DNA of 64,000 nt from RGIG1959 sp045604545 (lineage in GTDB: Bacteria > Bacillota > Clostridia > Oscillospirales > Acutalibacteraceae), in contig JAZUOG010000057.1 of the NCBI GenBank assembly GCA_045604545.1, positions 26,444-90,443 on the forward strand, read 5' to 3'. The notes below the pieces were generated by a model. The model searched no databases and was not told the origin of the DNA. It saw only the letters and a program-made list of their open reading frames with translations. Each line of letters begins with the position of its first letter. Position 1 is the first letter of the stretch. Positions 35,201-43,079 of this stretch are shown in pieces. A program made the position numbers and the translations under genes.

Positions 35201-37278
35201 CAGGTATCAGCGAAGCCAAATCCGCCAAAGCGGAACGCTACACGATCAAGCAGTTGGAACGCACCAAGAAGTCGTTAGAAACGCGACTGGAAAAGCTCAA
35301 CGATCAATCTCGCAAGGATGATGTTGTCACCTTTGAACAGCTCGGTGTTGACCGTATCTTTGTGGATGAAAGCCATTATTTCAAGAACCTGTTTCTTGCT
35401 ACCAAGATGCGCAACGTCGGCGGTATCGCGCAGACCGAAGCACAGAAATCCTCCGACCTGTTTATGAAATGTCAGTATCTTGATGAACTGACGGGCGGAC
35501 GCGGTGTGGTGTTTGCAACAGGCACTCCGATCTCTAACAGTATGGTGGAACTGTACACCATCCAGCGGTATCTGCAATACGGGATGCTGCAGGATATGAA
35601 TATGCTCCACTTTGACGATTGGGCGGCGTCCTATGGTGAAACTGTCACGGCAATCGAACTCTCACCCGAAGGAAGCGGCTATCGTTCCAAAACACGCTTT
35701 GCGAAGTTTTACAACCTTCCCGAGCTGATGTCGAACTTCAAAATGGTGGCGGATATCCAAACGGCGGATATGCTTCATCTTCCTGTACCAAAAGCCAACT
35801 TTCACACCGAGGTTATCACCCCGTCCGAACTGCAACGGGATATGATCACATCGCTTGCGGAACGCGCCGAGCGCATCCGCGCAGGCGGAGTGGACCCGAG
35901 TGTCGATAATATGCTTCGTATTACGAACGACGGCAGAAAACTGGCGCTCGATATGCGGTTGGTACAACCGCTTGCCCCTGATAATGAAAACGGCAAAGTG
36001 GCGGTGTGTGCGCGGAATGTGTTTGAGATTTGGGACAGAACCCGTGAAAACCGAAGCGCACAAATGGTGTTTTGCGATCTGTCCACGCCAAAAGGCGACG
36101 GTTCGTTTAATGTGTACGATGATCTAAAAGCGAAACTGATGGCAAAGGGCATCCCCGAAGAAGAAATTGCGTATATTCACGACGCCAACACCGAGGCAAA
36201 GAAAAAAGAACTGTTTGCCAAAGTGCGCTCCGGTCAGGTGCGTGTGCTTCTCGGCAGTACCGCTAAAATGGGTGCGGGTACGAACTGCCAAGACCGTTTG
36301 ATCGCGCTTCACGATCTCGACTGTCCGTGGCGGCCGTCCGATCTCGCACAGCGGCTCGGACGCATTGTGCGACAGGGCAACCAAAATCCCGAAGTGGAGA
36401 TTTATCGGTATGTCACCGAAAATACCTTCGATGCGTATCTGTATCAGCTTGTAGAGAATAAGCAGAAATTCATCGCACAGATCATGACGAGCAAAGCACC
36501 TGTGCGTGTGGCGGCAGACGTCGATGAAACGGCGCTCAGCTATTCCGAGATCAAAGCGTTGGCAACGGGTAATCCGCTGATTATCGAAAAATGCAACCTC
36601 GATATGGAGGTGGCAAAGCTGAATATGCTCAAAGCCAATCACTTGAACCAACGATATGCGCTGGAAGATTTGGTGCTGAAAAAATATCCCGAAATGATCG
36701 CTCGTCTGACCGAGCGTGTGGCAGGCTATGAAAAGGATATTGCCACAGCGCTTGCACACCCGAAACCGCCCGAAGGCTTTGTCGGTATGACGATACACAG
36801 CAAAGAGATTATAGATAAAGAAACTGCAGGCAAAGCAATCATTGATGCGTGTACCACGATTACAGGCTCCGATGCCGTCCCTCTCGGACAGTATCGGGGT
36901 TTTGCTATGTTCATTTGTTATGACCGCATCGCCAATGAATATCGCATTATGCTCAAAGGTGCGCTCTCGCATCCTGTTGTACTCGGTGCGGATATCTACG
37001 GTAATATTACCCGCCTTGACAATGTTATCGACGGTTTGCAAGGCAAACTGGAGCTGACTCGTTCTGAACTGATCAACACGCAAACCCAACTGGAAAACGC
37101 GCGCGTGGAAATGGAAACGCCGTTCCCGAAAGAAGCCGAGCTTGCCGAGAAAAGCAAGCGGTTAAAGGAACTGAATATCCTGCTCAATATGGATCAGAAG
37201 GACAGTGCGTTGCTCGATGATACACCCGATGAGGGCGACGATACCTCCACACCGAAACCGAGAGTACAAGACCGATAA
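29281..37278 (+). CDS. Giant DNA methylase-SNF2 helicase protein of ICE
   Basis: 2665 aa, the largest gene of this ICE class. Residues 1-110 look like an ArdC-type ssDNA-binding domain. Residues about 285-400 are a low-complexity D/G/R/S/H linker overlapped by another gene. An adenine methylase core has EPSCGVGNF (from 1181) and NVPF (1245, replacing the usual NPPY/F). An SNF2-type helicase follows: HEVGAGKT (K1871), DESH (2029), GTPISNS and QRLGRIVRQGN (about 2357). It probably protects or remodels element DNA during or after transfer; that is family-level inference. Confidence 0.9.
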   Translation: MPTRYELITELYREHSAFITKNAQNWMDFLKTACRNYRLPFEEQILLYAQCPDATAVLEVDAWNKRFGRWVNRNAKGIAVVDREYAGQQRLKYYFDISDTHESRYSRPVPIWQYDRRMDEGMIRELSSRYGDAVDTASVETALISATRVAVADSLEAYTADILDMRQGSLLEDLSDAEVKAMFYDLLINSVSYMALARCDMNTELYFEREDFTDIFHFNTVSSLTAYGVALRQAAGEYLSVIAVTLQQLQKAKTDTNRTVAQTADVAYADAVDKTADDERSETHDLHEPKRISDPEHSARAGAERAPWQIRVAPPSVSEGASGEPVHHADDDGQASRTPDGDRSSGTGTHSADRVADGTSQRRDGTAQGERSDQVDGDDEQHPTSGGGNGHERTDLQLSSTITDSDLPPLLDETIIMAIIANLDDDLIYKKDQIALFFSVHTEEAERAAYLKTAYQDRYTELIVDGKRVGYKPMQDGLLMWEGAYLSRTKESVFSWGCVADFTAQLIDRHEYTVNLSAKHLPPQDTQQLSLFDGIASVTESDASEPIFTPRKMAQQIVDEALCIGANDRESVLKIVAYFMKDKPLEDNAAFLKEHYKTNGAGFYYDGRRISLWYGEDGMHIAEGTSALQSYATHLSWEQAAKRIRELLDLGRYAPQDVLLRAPDFERESLAQTMMFTVRDISEEAAEQNFAPTVKLVLSSRKSFDEEKKDLAALLADPERLDKIVKEWQAFADAHAQNPDLMRFRFYRPKTVLARLQDLQREPVIFQTAEPNTAFERTYFISQDEIDKALRSEGSEEYRLSVYAFYSTHTDQKERETFLRKAHGDGGSYGGNDNKAYSSKGLLFSHGSILEPYAKVELSWSVIAKRIQQLITVDRFLTKADKERMPAYERKQLANKIRLAFHAATDDMPRPYQQTDLVKYWESVDEIAEQMTDPARVREIYETMLLPMKEATPPDHRHYAYLQNALEAMEQYLDGTFSVYGRDHTLEPLRFLEETAQRKEVIEEPPPVQDEVVETVSDDQDEQDEAVVDVLPPEKETDTALAPPKPQRDYVLFDKLHPDIPSYQRHDFHITDPELGYGTPSEKYAANVAAIRTLQTIEAEDRLATPEEQEILFRYVGWGGLADCFDDRSPHYLELKSLLDEDEYAAARASALTAFYTSPVIIGAMYDALQKMGFRNGNILEPSCGVGNFIGMLPQTMQDSHIYGVELDSISGRIARQLYQNSRIAVTGFEKVEMPDSFFDVAVGNVPFGDFGVADRRYDKHHFLIHDYFFGKTLDKVRPGGIVAFVTSKGTMDKENSAVRKYIAQRADLIGAIRLPNTAFKNNAGTVVTSDILFLQKRDHLTDIEPDWVHLDTDEHGIKMNSYFVQHPEMILGRMEMVSSRFGMDSTCQAIEGADLSEQLQTAIGYLDGHITDYEMEETQDDLSIPADPSVRNFSFTIVDGKLYFRENSRMHPAQVSATGEKRIRGLIELRECVRRLIELQTEGYPDEDIQKEQERLNTLYDRFVEKYGRISSRGNSMAFSDDSGYYLLCSLEVMDEEGEFKRKADMFTKRTIRPHEAVTSVDTASEALAVSISEKARVDMPYMAQLSGKTEDELETELAGVIYRDIHCAQTAAEIPQAHLDLTRYPFVTADEYLSGNVRRKLRMAKALRDALPDEQKGKLDGYVSALETVQPVDLTAGEIGVRIGVNWIPTKVYEDFMYDLLGTNYYARNRMKILYSGATGEWNITNKNADIANVRAFSTYGTKRISAYHILEQTLNQKDVRIYDKVVDEHGNEQRVLNKKETAIAQDRQELIKAKFAEWLWKDIDRRDMLCRIYNETFNSIRPREYDGQHIRFSGMNPEITLRPHQVNAIAHIMYGGNTLLAHEVGAGKTFEMVAAAMESKRLGLCTKSLIVVPNHITEQWAAEWLQLYPSANVLVATKKDFTTRNRKKFCARIATGDYDAIIIGHSQFEKIPMSKERQEVILQRQIDEIMAGISEAKSAKAERYTIKQLERTKKSLETRLEKLNDQSRKDDVVTFEQLGVDRIFVDESHYFKNLFLATKMRNVGGIAQTEAQKSSDLFMKCQYLDELTGGRGVVFATGTPISNSMVELYTIQRYLQYGMLQDMNMLHFDDWAASYGETVTAIELSPEGSGYRSKTRFAKFYNLPELMSNFKMVADIQTADMLHLPVPKANFHTEVITPSELQRDMITSLAERAERIRAGGVDPSVDNMLRITNDGRKLALDMRLVQPLAPDNENGKVAVCARNVFEIWDRTRENRSAQMVFCDLSTPKGDGSFNVYDDLKAKLMAKGIPEEEIAYIHDANTEAKKKELFAKVRSGQVRVLLGSTAKMGAGTNCQDRLIALHDLDCPWRPSDLAQRLGRIVRQGNQNPEVEIYRYVTENTFDAYLYQLVENKQKFIAQIMTSKAPVRVAADVDETALSYSEIKALATGNPLIIEKCNLDMEVAKLNMLKANHLNQRYALEDLVLKKYPEMIARLTERVAGYEKDIATALAHPKPPEGFVGMTIHSKEIIDKETAGKAIIDACTTITGSDAVPLGQYRGFAMFICYDRIANEYRIMLKGALSHPVVLGADIYGNITRLDNVIDGLQGKLELTRSELINTQTQLENARVEMETPFPKEAELAEKSKRLKELNILLNMDQKDSALLDDTPDEGDDTSTPKPRVQDR
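30131..30475 (+). CDS. tnpV: TnpV-like protein nested in another frame of the methylase-helicase gene
   Basis: 114 aa encoded entirely within the 29281-37278 gene in a different frame. ATG 30131 has AAAGGAG 8 nt upstream. The sequence (PLGKYALLRRAYLKEHR, MMTGKLHEHLMEID, then MNNIRQAAEETVMNELIYS) closely matches what I know of the TnpV family of transposon-associated proteins. The host frame is low-complexity here, as expected for dual coding. Function of TnpV is not established. Confidence 0.7.
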   Translation: MTYTNQNGYQIPNILPAQEPNEPLGKYALLRRAYLKEHRESLFTTLMMTGKLHEHLMEIDQAAREHIQQIVLQTAQASGVTEQLKESDPIKWTGMMNNIRQAAEETVMNELIYS

Positions 37279-37294
37279 GAAAGGAGACTGTGAA

Positions 37295-38263
37295 ATGCCG
37301 TATTATTCACCCGACATGATTATGAAAGCAAGAGAACTGGATCTGCTGACCTATCTGCAGATGTACGAACCCGACGAACTGGTGCATATTACGGGAACGA
37401 CCTATTGCACCCGTACACACGATAGCTTGAAAATCTCCAACGGTAAGTGGAACTGGTTTTCGCACGGGTTTGGTGGTAAAAGTGCGCTTGACTATTTGAT
37501 CCAAGTGAACGGTATGACCTTTGTGCAGGCGATGGAGCGTGTTTTGGAGGTGCTGTCGATCTCACCGACCACTCCGACAAACACGCCCAAAATGCCCGTT
37601 CAAAAGGATAAGATGCTGTTGCTTCCTGCGGTGAATGAAAACACCGATCGCGGCATACGGTATCTAAAAAGCCGCGGTATTGATGAGGAACTGATCGATC
37701 TGTGTATTTCCACGGGGCGGTTTTACGAAAGCTATCCGTATCATAGCGTGGTGTTTGTGGGAATGGACATCCAACATGTGCCGCGGTATGCGAGCATACG
37801 CGGCATCGGTAATTCGTTTATCGGTGAAGCGGAAGGAAGCGACAAGCGGTATTCCTTTTCCATCCCGCATGACAGCGACACGGTGTGCTTGTTCGAGTCA
37901 GCGATCGATTTGTTATCCTTTGCGACGTTGCTGAAAATTAGCGATCGTCCGTGGAACGAGCATCATTTGGTGTCGCTTGCAGGGGTATACCGTCCTGCCA
38001 AAGAACTCAAAGACAGTTCGTTTCCGCTCGTGCTCAAACAGTATTTTCTTGATCATCCCGGCATACGCAACGTACAGCTTTGCCTGGATAACGATGCGAC
38101 GGGAAAATATTGTGCGGCGGCACTCAGCGAGATGCTGACAAACCGATATGGCATTCGCACGGTCAATCGGTTTCCACCGCAGGGTAAGGATTACAACGAT
38201 TATCTGTGTGACCGATTGGAGCTACCCCGAACGGTGCGCAAACCGTTCACGCAGACTCGCTAA
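37295..38263 (+). CDS. Toprim-domain primase-like protein (DUF3991 type)
   Basis: 322 aa from ATG 37295 (AAAGGAG upstream; an in-frame ATG at 37205 lies inside the previous gene). The N-terminal part resembles a CHC2-like primase zinc region (TYCTRTHDSLKISNGKWNWF then GKSALDYLI). A toprim domain follows with FESAIDLLSF and LDNDATGK, ending DYNDYL. Likely primes replication of transferred single-stranded DNA. Confidence 0.8.
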   Translation: MPYYSPDMIMKARELDLLTYLQMYEPDELVHITGTTYCTRTHDSLKISNGKWNWFSHGFGGKSALDYLIQVNGMTFVQAMERVLEVLSISPTTPTNTPKMPVQKDKMLLLPAVNENTDRGIRYLKSRGIDEELIDLCISTGRFYESYPYHSVVFVGMDIQHVPRYASIRGIGNSFIGEAEGSDKRYSFSIPHDSDTVCLFESAIDLLSFATLLKISDRPWNEHHLVSLAGVYRPAKELKDSSFPLVLKQYFLDHPGIRNVQLCLDNDATGKYCAAALSEMLTNRYGIRTVNRFPPQGKDYNDYLCDRLELPRTVRKPFTQTR

Positions 38264-38280
38264 CCACAAATCTACAATCT

Positions 38281-38372
38281 CGGTAGTAAAATAGCCACAA
38301 TTCCGGTAGCGAAACATCAATATTTTCGGTAGTAAACCCTTGATATTTTCGGTAGTATGGCATATAATACAA
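38281..38372 (+). repeat. Four 23-bp iterons over the DUF4143 ATPase promoter
   Basis: The core CGGTAG starts at 38281, 38304, 38327 and 38350, exactly 23 bp apart; copies are usually preceded by TATTTT or ATTC and followed by TAAA or CGAAA. The fourth copy lies between the -35 and -10 elements. The layout is that of a multimeric repressor or activator site. Confidence 0.75.
38340..38368 (+). promoter_or_regulatory. Promoter of the DUF4143 ATPase gene
   Basis: TTGATA (38340-38345), 17 bp, perfect TATAAT (38363-38368), 23 bp before the start codon. Confidence 0.75.
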
Positions 38373-38391
38373 ATGCAAGGAGGCGAAATAT

Positions 38392-39663
38392 ATGAAACGA
38401 AAGTATCTAAATCGTATAGCGGATGATATTTTGCAAATGCATTTGCAAACCAGCGGCGCCGTATTGATCGAGGGACCGAAATGGTGTGGTAAGACGATGA
38501 CCGCGGCACGTGCGGCAAAAAGTGAACTGTATATGCAAGATCCGGATAAGCGTGTATCGTATCTGAAAGCGGCAGACACAAAGCCGTCGCTGTTGCTCAA
38601 AGGTGAAACTCCTCGCCTGCTTGATGAATGGCAAACGGCACCGGTATTATGGGATGCCGTGCGTTATGCGGTCGATCAACGCGGTGAACACGGACAGTTT
38701 ATTTTGACCGGCTCTGCTGTGCCGCAGGACGATGAAGTGCAGCATACCGGAACAGGGCGAATTTCCCGTATGCGTATGCGCCCAATGAGTTTGTACGAGT
38801 CGTTGGAGTCCACGGGTACGGTATCTCTCGCCGCTTTGTTTGATGGTGAAACGGAGATTGACAGTTTTTCAAAGATGACCATTGAGGACATCGCGTTTGC
38901 GATCGTGCGTGGCGGTTGGCCCGCAGCGATTGGTGAGAATGAAAAAACTGCCCTTCAGCAAGCCATCAATTATGTAGAAGCGGTTATCAATTACGATGTG
39001 TCGCGTGTGGATGACATCGAAAGAAGCCCCACAAAAGTGCGTGCGTTGCTTCGCTCTTTGGCGCGAAACATCTCCACGATGGCGACAAATAAAACAATTG
39101 AAGATGATATTGCGATGGGTATCGGTGATGATACCTTGTCCGAAAAAACGATTCGACAGTATATGGACGCATTAGACCGTATTTTTGTCACGGAAAATCT
39201 TCCGGCATGGAGTCCGGCATTGCGGTCAAAATCTGCCATTCGTACCACCCCGAAACGTCAGTTTATTGATCCGTCGGTGGCGGCGGCTGTGATGCGTTTG
39301 AATCCCGAACGCTTGCTTGAAGATTTTAATTATTTCGGATTCTTGTTCGAGTCGTTATGCGTTCGCGATCTGAGAGTATATGCGGAATCCATCGACGGAC
39401 AGGTATATCATTATCGTGATGCAACCGAGTTGGAAGCGGATGCGATTGTGGCACTCAATGATGGTCGCTGGGCGGCAATCGAAGTGAAACTCGGTTCTTC
39501 TGAGATCGAAAAAGCGGCAGAGAATTTGTTGAAGCTGAAGCAAAAGATAAACACTGAAAAAATGAAAGAGCCGTCTTTCTTGATGGTGCTCACTGGTACC
39601 GAGATTGCTTATCGCCGCGACGACGGCGTGTATGTGGTGCCGATTGGGTGCTTGAAAAATTAA
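38392..39663 (+). CDS. AAA ATPase with DUF4143 C-terminal domain
   Basis: 423 aa. Walker A EGPKWCGKT near residue 28, Walker B RLLDEWQ and sensor ILTGSA identify the AAA_14 type. The C-terminal DUF4143 region contains ELEADAIVALNDGRWAAIEVKLG, which resembles a PD-(D/E)xK nuclease-like core. Stand-alone cargo with its own promoter, iterons, AAGGAGG site and terminator inside the ICE. Role unknown. Confidence 0.85.
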   Translation: MKRKYLNRIADDILQMHLQTSGAVLIEGPKWCGKTMTAARAAKSELYMQDPDKRVSYLKAADTKPSLLLKGETPRLLDEWQTAPVLWDAVRYAVDQRGEHGQFILTGSAVPQDDEVQHTGTGRISRMRMRPMSLYESLESTGTVSLAALFDGETEIDSFSKMTIEDIAFAIVRGGWPAAIGENEKTALQQAINYVEAVINYDVSRVDDIERSPTKVRALLRSLARNISTMATNKTIEDDIAMGIGDDTLSEKTIRQYMDALDRIFVTENLPAWSPALRSKSAIRTTPKRQFIDPSVAAAVMRLNPERLLEDFNYFGFLFESLCVRDLRVYAESIDGQVYHYRDATELEADAIVALNDGRWAAIEVKLGSSEIEKAAENLLKLKQKINTEKMKEPSFLMVLTGTEIAYRRDDGVYVVPIGCLKN

Positions 39664-39700
39664 ATACCATTACGTGAACCCAAATAGCGGATAGAATTAC

Positions 39701-39735
39701 AAAAAACAGCTTGCAATGCGCAGGCTGTTTTTTTA
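39701..39735 (+). terminator. Terminator after the DUF4143 ATPase gene
   Basis: AAAAACAGC / GCTGTTTTT stem with partial inner pairing and a T run. Confidence 0.75.
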
Positions 39736-39763
39736 TGCCCATTTTTAAAAAGGAGGAATCATA

Positions 39764-40297
39764 ATGAAAGAATATGAAGTGGTGATCACCGAAACGTTGC
39801 AAAAGACGGTGACGGTAGAAGCCGAATCGCTGGCGGATGCGCGCAAGCGGGCAAACGCCGCATGGATAAACGGGGACTATATGTTGGATGCGGAGAATTT
39901 TGCCGGTGTCACCTTTGAACCAAAGCATGATGCACCGCAGGTAGATATCTCTTATCAAGAACTGACGCGCCGATTCCGCGATGCGGAACAGCAAGGCGAG
40001 CATATGAAAGGGTATATCGTGTTCACGGCGGGTAGCTTCCCAAAACCGTATACAGAGTTTGAACGCACCTATGTGGTGTCGAGCGATAATAAAGCTTTTC
40101 AAAGCGGACAAGGTGGGTATTCCATCTATGGCTCGTCGCTTGATGGCGAGGATGTCTGTGTCCGTTTGGATCGGCTGATGGGAGACGAATACAGTGGCAA
40201 GGATGGCTTCAAAATCGAACGGTGTTATCTGCTTCAAGACGGCGAGGTAGATCGTGGGACACCGCCTTTGAAACCGCCTGCGGCAAAAGAACGGTGA
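39764..40297 (+). CDS. DpnD/PcfM-like protein with C-terminal extension
   Basis: 177 aa. The N-terminal 55 residues (YEVVITETLQKTVTVEAES) match the small DpnD/PcfM-like domain also seen at 29082. The rest, including a SYQELTRRFRDAEQQGEH stretch and an aromatic-rich segment, is unrecognised. Preceded by AAAGGAGGAATC. It sits just before the oriT candidate and mobilisation genes. Confidence 0.65.
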   Translation: MKEYEVVITETLQKTVTVEAESLADARKRANAAWINGDYMLDAENFAGVTFEPKHDAPQVDISYQELTRRFRDAEQQGEHMKGYIVFTAGSFPKPYTEFERTYVVSSDNKAFQSGQGGYSIYGSSLDGEDVCVRLDRLMGDEYSGKDGFKIERCYLLQDGEVDRGTPPLKPPAAKER

Positions 40298-40315
40298 TTT
40301 TTTTCAGACTGTGAG

Positions 40316-40412
40316 AGATGATCTTCGACCGCAAGGGAGAAGATCTGTCACTTACCCGCAAGCATCGCCTTTGGTCACCCAAAGGCAGTATCTAAGGGGA
40401 TATTCCCCTAAC
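40316..40412. other. Candidate origin of transfer (oriT)
   Basis: Three hairpins in about 95 bp directly upstream of the mobilisation genes: GATCTTC/GAAGATC (40320-40345), GCCTTTGG/CCAAAGGC (40367-40386) and AGGGGA/TCCCCT (40395-40409). A non-coding, hairpin-dense stretch before mobC and the relaxase gene is the classic oriT position. No nick site is proven. Confidence 0.5.
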
Positions 40413-40442
40413 CCCCATTACAATGAACAGGAGTGAACCAGT

Positions 40443-40562
40443 ATGTTTTGGATGTTTTTGATCGGTTGTGTTGTCGGTTGCGCTGTTGGCGTGTTTTGGA
40501 TGTGTATGTTCCAAATCAACCGTGATCACCACGAGGAGGAAGAGTATGAGGAAAAGAAATAA
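40443..40562 (+). CDS. Small membrane protein upstream of mobC
   Basis: 39 aa; ATG 40443 follows ACAGGAGTG. One glycine- and cysteine-containing helix (MFWMFLIGCVVGCAVGVFW) and a strongly acidic tail (HHEEEEYEEKK). Its 3' end overlaps mobC by 17 bp, suggesting coupling. Function unknown. Confidence 0.55.
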   Translation: MFWMFLIGCVVGCAVGVFWMCMFQINRDHHEEEEYEEKK

Positions 40563-40878
40563 TCGCGTACAAGTCAGGCTCGACAACAAGGAATATCAAG
40601 CCTTCAGTAAGGCTGTGAGAAAAACAGGATTGTCACAAGAGGTATACCTGCGCCACCTTATCAACGGTGTGGTGCCGCGCGAAGCACCTCCGCCCGAATA
40701 CTTCGATTTTATGCGTGAGCTTCAGCGTGTCGGAAACCTGCTCAATCAGATCGCACAGAAAGCACACGTGCTCAATGTCATCGATGTCAAGCGGTACGAT
40801 GAAGCATGTCGGATGCTCGAAAAGACTTTGCGGGATGTGGTGGCGGCTGTCGTGCTTCCTGCGAAATGGAGGGAATGA
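40546..40878 (+). CDS. mobC: MobC-like relaxosome accessory protein
   Basis: 110 aa from ATG 40546 with GAGGAAGAG upstream. An N-terminal ribbon-helix-helix (NRVQVRLDNKEYQAFSKAVR then LSQEVYLRHLI) precedes a helical MobC-type region (MRELQRVGNLLNQIAQKAH). Such proteins bind oriT and help the relaxase. The relaxase gene starts 4 nt after its stop. Confidence 0.85.
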   Translation: MRKRNNRVQVRLDNKEYQAFSKAVRKTGLSQEVYLRHLINGVVPREAPPPEYFDFMRELQRVGNLLNQIAQKAHVLNVIDVKRYDEACRMLEKTLRDVVAAVVLPAKWRE

Positions 40879-40882
40879 CGGA

Positions 40883-42331
40883 TTGGCGGTAACATCCATT
40901 TGGCGTATTCAAGGGTATCTCAGTACCGTGCTTATCTACATTGAAAACCCCGACAAGACACTCAACCCCGATTTTTATGAAAAAGCGAATATGACCGACA
41001 GGCAGGCACAAAGCCTTTCGGATGTCATTGAGTATGCTTCTGATCCCGATAAAACCAACGGGCAAGTCGAAGCGGAACACCCCGAACTGCTCGAGCAGTA
41101 TGTGACGGGGATCAACTGCTTGCCGACCACGGCGCGGGATGAAATGCTGGCGGTCAAGGAACGGTTCGGCAAGGACGGAGGTGTGGTTGCCTATCACGGA
41201 TATCAATCGTTTGCACCCGGTGAGTGTGATCCGAAAACCGCCCACGAAATCGGTATCAAACTGGCGTCGGAATTGTGGGGCGATCGCTATCAGGTGTTGG
41301 TGGCAACCCACCTCGATAAAGCTCATCATCTGCATAATCATTTCGTGGTCAACACCGTTTCGTTTATCGACGGCAAACGGTATCACCGTACCGCTAAAGA
41401 TTATTTCGATATGCGTGTGGCATCGGATGAACTGTGCAAAGAATACGGCTTGTCGGTGGTGGTGCCGAATAAAAACAACCGCACCAAATCGTATGCGGAA
41501 TGGAACGCCGAGCGACAAGGCTTGCCGACGTGGACGAGTATGATCCGCGCCGATGTGGATGAAGTGATCAACACCTCGTTTACGGAAAATCAGTTTTACC
41601 GCAAACTGCGTGACAAAGGATATCAACTCAAATTCGGAAAATACCTCTCGGTCAAGCCACCGGCCAAAGAACGCTTTGTGCGGTTGGCTCGTCAACTCGG
41701 CGAGGATTACACGATGGAGAATATCCGCAAACGTATTTTAACGCATACAGCTCCGTTTGTGCCGTTTCATAAACCGTCTGTCAGCAAGACTTATCTGTAT
41801 AAAGGCTCGCTTCAAAAAGGACGGAAACTCAAAGGGTTTCGGGCGCTGTATTTTTGGTATTGCTACCGCCTCGGCGTGTTGCCGAACCGTAACACACAAC
41901 ACCGAAAACCCGTTCATCCGCTGTTGATGGAAGAACAACTGCGATTCAAAAGAATAGTGGCTCAGCAAAGTCTGCTTGCGCGACATCGTATCGATACCGC
42001 CGAGCAGCTTTTTTCATATATGAGAGGTGTAGAACAACAACGGGATACCCTCATAAACGAACGATCGGTCTTATACAAACAAAAACGCACGGTGGCGTAT
42101 ACACGCGATCCGCAGGCTTTAGCGCGTATCAAAGAACAGATCGCTGAGAAGAGTGAGCGTATCCGTGAACTGCGAAAGGAGGTGATGCTTTGTGAAGAGA
42201 TTGCCGAGCGTTCCGCCGTAATGCGGGACAAACAAATCACTGTCCGACAGGACGAGTCTGCAAGAAAGGAGAAAACACCTGATGAACACATCCGGAGAAG
42301 CGGCGGAACAAATCGTGCGATTGAGTCTTGA
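40883..42331 (+). CDS. MOBP-type relaxase
   Basis: 482 aa from TTG 40883, chosen because the family begins MAVTSIW-like and GGAGG lies about 9 nt upstream; the longer open frame runs back through mobC. HUH histidine motif HLDKAHHLHNHF spans residues 143-154, giving the metal-binding triad. It should nick oriT and lead the strand into the recipient. The C-terminal part is basic and helical. Overlaps the next gene by 50 bp. Confidence 0.9.
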   Translation: MAVTSIWRIQGYLSTVLIYIENPDKTLNPDFYEKANMTDRQAQSLSDVIEYASDPDKTNGQVEAEHPELLEQYVTGINCLPTTARDEMLAVKERFGKDGGVVAYHGYQSFAPGECDPKTAHEIGIKLASELWGDRYQVLVATHLDKAHHLHNHFVVNTVSFIDGKRYHRTAKDYFDMRVASDELCKEYGLSVVVPNKNNRTKSYAEWNAERQGLPTWTSMIRADVDEVINTSFTENQFYRKLRDKGYQLKFGKYLSVKPPAKERFVRLARQLGEDYTMENIRKRILTHTAPFVPFHKPSVSKTYLYKGSLQKGRKLKGFRALYFWYCYRLGVLPNRNTQHRKPVHPLLMEEQLRFKRIVAQQSLLARHRIDTAEQLFSYMRGVEQQRDTLINERSVLYKQKRTVAYTRDPQALARIKEQIAEKSERIRELRKEVMLCEEIAERSAVMRDKQITVRQDESARKEKTPDEHIRRSGGTNRAIES

Positions 42332-43076
42332 AGGTGTCGAGGTTGCCGCCAAGATTACGGGAAGCGCCGCCAAAGAGGTGGCGGCACTTCTGTATGCGGC
42401 ATTCAAAAACCGCGACAAGAACAAAACCAAAGGTAAGCAACGGTTATCCGCGATGCTCAAAAGCGGTAAAGAACTCTCAATCTTTACCGTAAAAAACAAG
42501 GATATGAAGCGCTTTGTATCGGATGCCAAACGCTACGGTGTAGTGTACTGTGTGCTTCGCAAATCCAAAGGCGACGAGAACGGTGATTTTGAGGTGATGG
42601 TGCGAGCCGAAGATGCGGCAAAAATCAACCGCATTGTCGATAACCTCAAGATTGCTACCGTCACCGATGCCGAAGCGATCCGCGAAGATGTACAGCAAGG
42701 TCACGGTGAGGATGCACCTGCCACTGAGATTGACACACCGAAAAAGAGCGCCGATGAACGCCTTGTGGATGACATGATGGAACAACCGTCCAAAAAGACG
42801 GAAGTCACCCATCAAAACCCTCAAGCGGCGAAGACGAGAAAATCCCCTCGATCCGAGCCATCCTCGACTTCCAAAAGCAAATCCGCCGTGGGTACTGAAC
42901 GAGCTGACCGACCGTCTGTGCGGCAAGAACTGACACAGATCCGTCAACAGCAAAAACGGGACGAGGCGGCAAAGCGACGGGATGAGCGTTCGCCGAAGAA
43001 ACCGCAAAGCAAACGCCCGCCGCAACACAAACAACCGAATACCCGAAAGAAAAAACCGAAATCAAAGGAGAGATGA
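42282..43076 (+). CDS. PcfB-family protein (DUF3801)
   Basis: 264 aa. Residues 1-130 (SGEAAEQIVRLSLEGVEVAA, FTVKNKDMKRF, RYGVVYCVLR) match the PcfB family that works with coupling protein and relaxase in Gram-positive conjugation. The C-terminal half is a basic, Lys/Gln/Pro-rich disordered tail. Position between the relaxase and VirD4 genes is typical. Confidence 0.8.
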   Translation: MNTSGEAAEQIVRLSLEGVEVAAKITGSAAKEVAALLYAAFKNRDKNKTKGKQRLSAMLKSGKELSIFTVKNKDMKRFVSDAKRYGVVYCVLRKSKGDENGDFEVMVRAEDAAKINRIVDNLKIATVTDAEAIREDVQQGHGEDAPATEIDTPKKSADERLVDDMMEQPSKKTEVTHQNPQAAKTRKSPRSEPSSTSKSKSAVGTERADRPSVRQELTQIRQQQKRDEAAKRRDERSPKKPQSKRPPQHKQPNTRKKKPKSKER

Positions 43077-43079
43077 TCA

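Noticed and set aside
38281..38372. Possible mini-CRISPR from four 23-bp periodic repeats
   Set aside because: Only a 6-bp core is constant and the repeats overlap a promoter, so an operator array fits better.
40667..40882. N-terminal extension of the relaxase open frame
   Set aside because: It overlaps mobC in another frame; TTG 40883 has a ribosome site and gives the usual family N terminus.
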